Below are positions 42,729 through 64,000 of a DNA stretch of 64,000 bases, piece after piece. Positions within the stretch are counted from its first letter, which is position 1, and each line of letters starts with the position of its first letter. This DNA is from Bagarius yarrelli. Its lineage: Eukaryota; Chordata; Actinopteri; Siluriformes; Sisoridae. The position numbers and the translations under genes were made by a program. Where the stretch lies: assembly GCA_005784505.1 (NCBI GenBank), contig VCAZ01000147.1, positions 365,398-429,397 of the forward strand. The letters run 5' to 3'. The notes beneath the pieces were generated by a model. The model saw only the letters and a program-made list of their open reading frames with translations, had not been told where the DNA came from and searched no databases.

Positions 42729-42741
42729 AGCTGATCCGACT
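39756..42741. other. Convergent fcho1/rfx2 3' ends and spacer
   Basis: fcho1 3'UTR with AATAAA at 40290-40295 on the + strand. On the - strand, AATAAA (TTTATT at 40157-40162) could end the rfx2 transcript. Between them lies a poly(A) run near 40091-40116 and a long TCCA/ATTC-type repeat (40855-41795). No further coding exon is seen. Confidence 0.5.
40855..41795. repeat. Long degenerate TCCA/ATTC tetranucleotide repeat
   Basis: About 0.94 kb of ATCCATCCATC mixed with TCTCTATTCACTCATCC. Long isoleucine/histidine/serine frames through it are artefacts. It could lie within the rfx2 3'UTR. Confidence 0.92.
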
Positions 42742-60856
<18,115 letters not shown>

Positions 60857-60892
60857 AATGTTATTTCTCCTGCTCACTCGTGATGTCTCTCT

Positions 60893-60907
60893 CTAAACAC
60901 ACAGAAG

Positions 60908-60951
<44 letters not shown>

Positions 60952-61071
60952 TGAGAGGCTGTACACCCCAAAAGCAGGGATGAGAGCTGACTACTGAATA
61001 ACGAAAAGTTGGCATTTTGTGCCAGCTGGGTTCACAAAGAGCCTTTCAGACCAGGCCAGGCTTTAGACAGG

Positions 61072-61160
<89 letters not shown>

Positions 61161-61485
61161 CCCCCAGGAGCTGCTCACCTCTGAACTTTACTACAGCTCC
61201 ATGAATAAAAAGCTACATTAACAGTCTAATCACAAATGAGCACTACATTCAGGCGCAAGTTTCACTACAGTCAATGTGTGTGTGTGTGTGTGTGTGATGA
61301 CTCTGTACACAGAGAATGTGCGTGTCTTAAGGCCAGGCATGTTTAAAGAGGAACATGGAGACATTAATGGTGGTGTGTGTGTGTGTGTGTGTGTGTGTGT
61401 CTCAACACAAACTGTGAGAGAAAGACCGAGAGATAACTTCTGTCGAAAATTGGGTATAAATCTGAAAGCCAGGTTTCACAAAAAC

Positions 61486-61582
<97 letters not shown>

Positions 61583-61846
61583 CAGTGTTCTGAGGAGCTC
61601 CAGCATTTGTTTCGAGTGTGAGTCGGTCTCCAGGGGATCCAATAATCCAGCTGATATGAGGAAATTCCTTAATGCTTTGTAAACGTTTGCTGGTTGCTAT
61701 GGCGAGGGAACCATAGCAACTACCCTGAACTCTGGACACCTCCCTGTATACCGTCCCCCCGTCCCCCCCCTTGTGTCAGCCGGTTCTTTCGAAAGCGTCA
61801 GCTCTTTCTGGAACTTTGGTGAGTGAGAAAAACAGAAAGGTAGGTA

Positions 61847-61888
<42 letters not shown>

Positions 61889-63801
61889 AGAGAGAAAGAG
61901 ATAACAGAAACGAGAGAGATGTGTGAGAAGAAGAAGAGAGACAGAGAGAGAAAGAAATGGAAGGGGTGACAAGGAATTGGAAAGAGAAAGAAAAAAAGAA
62001 GAAAAGAGAGAGCCAAAAAACAGAATAAGACACAGGAAAAAAAAAAAAAAAGGAAGAACAGATGAAAGATGGAATAGGAAATAAGCAATAAGAGAAAAAC
62101 AGCGAGAGCAGAAGAAAGAGAATGAGAGATAAAAAGGCATGAACAGAGAAAAAAGACGGAGAGAGACAGAGACAGAGACATATAGAGAGAGGCTAGACAG
62201 TGAGAGAAAGAGAAAATGGCAGACCAAAGAGACGGACAGACTGTGAAGTCATGTGACAAAGGGTAACAGAGAGAGAGACGTGTATCTACAGCGAGAGAGA
62301 CGTAAATCTACAGAGAGAGAGAGAGAGACGTAAATCTACAGCGAGAGAGAGAGAGAGACGTGTATCTACAGCGAGAGAGAGTGAGGAGACGTGTATCTAC
62401 AGCGAGAGAGTGAGAGAGAGTGAGGCGTGTATCTACAGCGAGAGAGAGTGAGGCGTGTATCTACAGCGAGAGAGAGTGGAGAGTGAGGCGTGTATCTACA
62501 GCGAGAGAGAGTGAGACGTGTATCTACAGCGAGAGAGAGCGAGACGTGTATCTACAGCGATAGAGAGCGAGACGTGTATCTACAGCGAGAGAGAGTGAGG
62601 CGTGTATCTACAGCGAGAGAGAGTGAGGCGTGTATCTACAGCGAGAGAGAGTGAGGCGTGTATCTACAGCGAGAGAGAGTGAGGCGTGTATCTACAGCGA
62701 GAGAGAGTGAGGGCGTGTATCTACAAGAGCAGCGAGAGAGAGATACAGGAGAGAGGCGTGGTATCTACAGCGAGAGAGAGAGAGTGAGGCGTGTATCTAC
62801 AGCGAGAGAGAGTGAGTGAGGAGAGAGTGAGGCGTGTATCTACAGCGAGAGAGCGAGTTAGACGAGAGTGTATCTACAGCGAGAGAGAGTTGAGGCGAGA
62901 GTTAGGCGTTGTATCTACAGCGAGAGAGAGCGAGACGTGTATCTACAGAGAGAGTGAGACGTAAATCTACAGAGAGAGAGACGTAAATTACGAGAGAGAC
63001 GTAAATCTACAGCGAGAGAGACGACGTAGATGTATCTACAGCGAGAGAGACGTGTATCTACAGCGAGAGAGAGAGCGAGACGTGTATCTACAGCGAGAGA
63101 GAGCGAGACGTGTATCTACAGCGAGAGAGAGCGAGACGTGTATCTACAGCGAGAGAGAGCGAGACGTGTATCTACAGCGAGAGAGAGTGAGAGAGAGTGA
63201 GACGTGTATCTACAGCGAGAGAGAGAGTGAGACAGAGAGAGAGTGTAGGAGAGAGACGTGTATCTACAGCGAGAGAGAGCGAGACGTGTATCTACAGCGA
63301 GAGAGAGCGAGACGTGTATCTACAGCGAGAGAGAGCGAGACGTGTATCTACAGCGAGAGAGAGCGAGACGTGTATCTACAGCGAGAGAGAGTGTCGAGAG
63401 CTGAGAGTGAGACGTGTATCTACAGCGAGAGAGAGTGAGACGACTGTGTATCGACAGCGAGAGAGAGTGAGGCGTGTATCTACAGCGAGAGAGAGCGAGA
63501 CAGTCGATTTTCTACATATTTAACGTAATAATCTTTGCCATCATAACAGCATCATTTGCACTCTATCGTTATTTTGACACGTCTTACGTACAGGTTTGAG
63601 TCAGACTGTTGCTTCGGGAAAAAGTCCTGCGGTGTCAATAAAGTGTTGGAAATGAACGACAGATCGAGGGTGAGGTCTTAGGATGAGACGGCTTGTCTTT
63701 CAGAACCGGACTAAAGCCTCTAATCCACCAGATATGAGTGCAGATATCCTACTCCGTTCTGTTTCCACACGCCACTCACGACACGGGCTATAGTCAATAA
63801 C

Positions 63802-63850
<49 letters not shown>

Positions 63851-64000
63851 CGAGAGAGAGAGAGAGCTTTTGATTGACAGCTTGTTTTAAGTTCAGAGCT
63901 GAATGCGGAACGGCGACGAGCGTTATGCGTTATGCACATGATTAAATCTGTGAAAGATATCTGCCAAGAAATATTTTTACCCTTACACTAATTAGAGACT
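60893..64000 (-). other. rfx2: Probable rfx2 intron 1 (5' part of the gene)
   Basis: Holds (GA)n (61075-61143), a (CA)n of about 92 bases (61488-61580), purine-rich DNA (61850-62250), the array at 62270-63505 and another (GA)n at 63804-63846. I see no convincing non-coding first exon or promoter. Confidence 0.5.
62270..63505. repeat. Minisatellite, unit about 28-30 bases
   Basis: About 40 units of CGTGTATCTACAGCGAGAGA plus GAGTGAGG or GAGCGAGA, with length variation in the GA part. A frame reads (YLQRERERDV)n and is spurious. Confidence 0.93.

Noticed and set aside
62270..63523. (YLQRERERDV)n protein
   Set aside because: Translation of a minisatellite in the rfx2 intron.

Overview
This 64 kb window is vertebrate genomic DNA, almost certainly from a teleost and probably an ostariophysan (catfish or characin type). 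The evidence is intron-rich genes with GT-AG splice sites, very abundant (TG)n/(CA)n and (GA)n/(CT)n tracts, fish tRNA-derived SINEs (including a DANA-like one) and LINE fragments. It carries three genes. Exons were assigned by reading splice sites and checking that the phase carries through.

Layout. (1) About 1-7370, + strand: the 3' part of a five-finger C2H2 zinc-finger gene of the ZNF692/ZNF653 family, best matched to znf692; its 5' end lies outside the window. (2) About 8200-39755, + strand: fcho1, a clathrin-coat initiator. A CCAAT/GC-box promoter and non-coding exon lie near 8.2-8.5 kb, an 11 kb first intron follows, and 26 coding exons run from 19722 to 39755. They encode an N-terminal F-BAR domain, a long linker with DPF/NPF motifs and a C-terminal mu-homology domain. 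(3) 42742-60856, - strand: rfx2, an RFX winged-helix transcription factor, with 17 coding exons that join into an uninterrupted frame of 728 codons plus stop. Its upstream non-coding exon(s) are not identified. fcho1 and rfx2 converge tail to tail.

The genes do not form a pathway: znf692 and rfx2 are DNA-binding regulators and fcho1 is a membrane-bending endocytic adaptor. What is unusual lies in the non-coding DNA. A 50-51 bp minisatellite in fcho1 intron 1 carries about 15 near-consensus ZNF143/Staf sites. One dispersed 34-42 bp minisatellite family with CACCC (KLF-type) boxes occupies four loci. Many introns in all three genes start with (CA)n and end with (TG)n. One fcho1 intron has a textbook U12 AT-AC 5' splice site. 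Two fragments of one LINE family have each grown internal tandem repeats from their reverse-transcriptase coding sequence. There are also several large hairpin or inverted-repeat structures.

Caveats. fcho1 exons 8 and 9 each appear to carry two extra bases that break the frame, either assembly errors or real lesions. The long reading frames within simple repeats (SLSLS, RERER, VCVCV, SDSDS types) are not genes.
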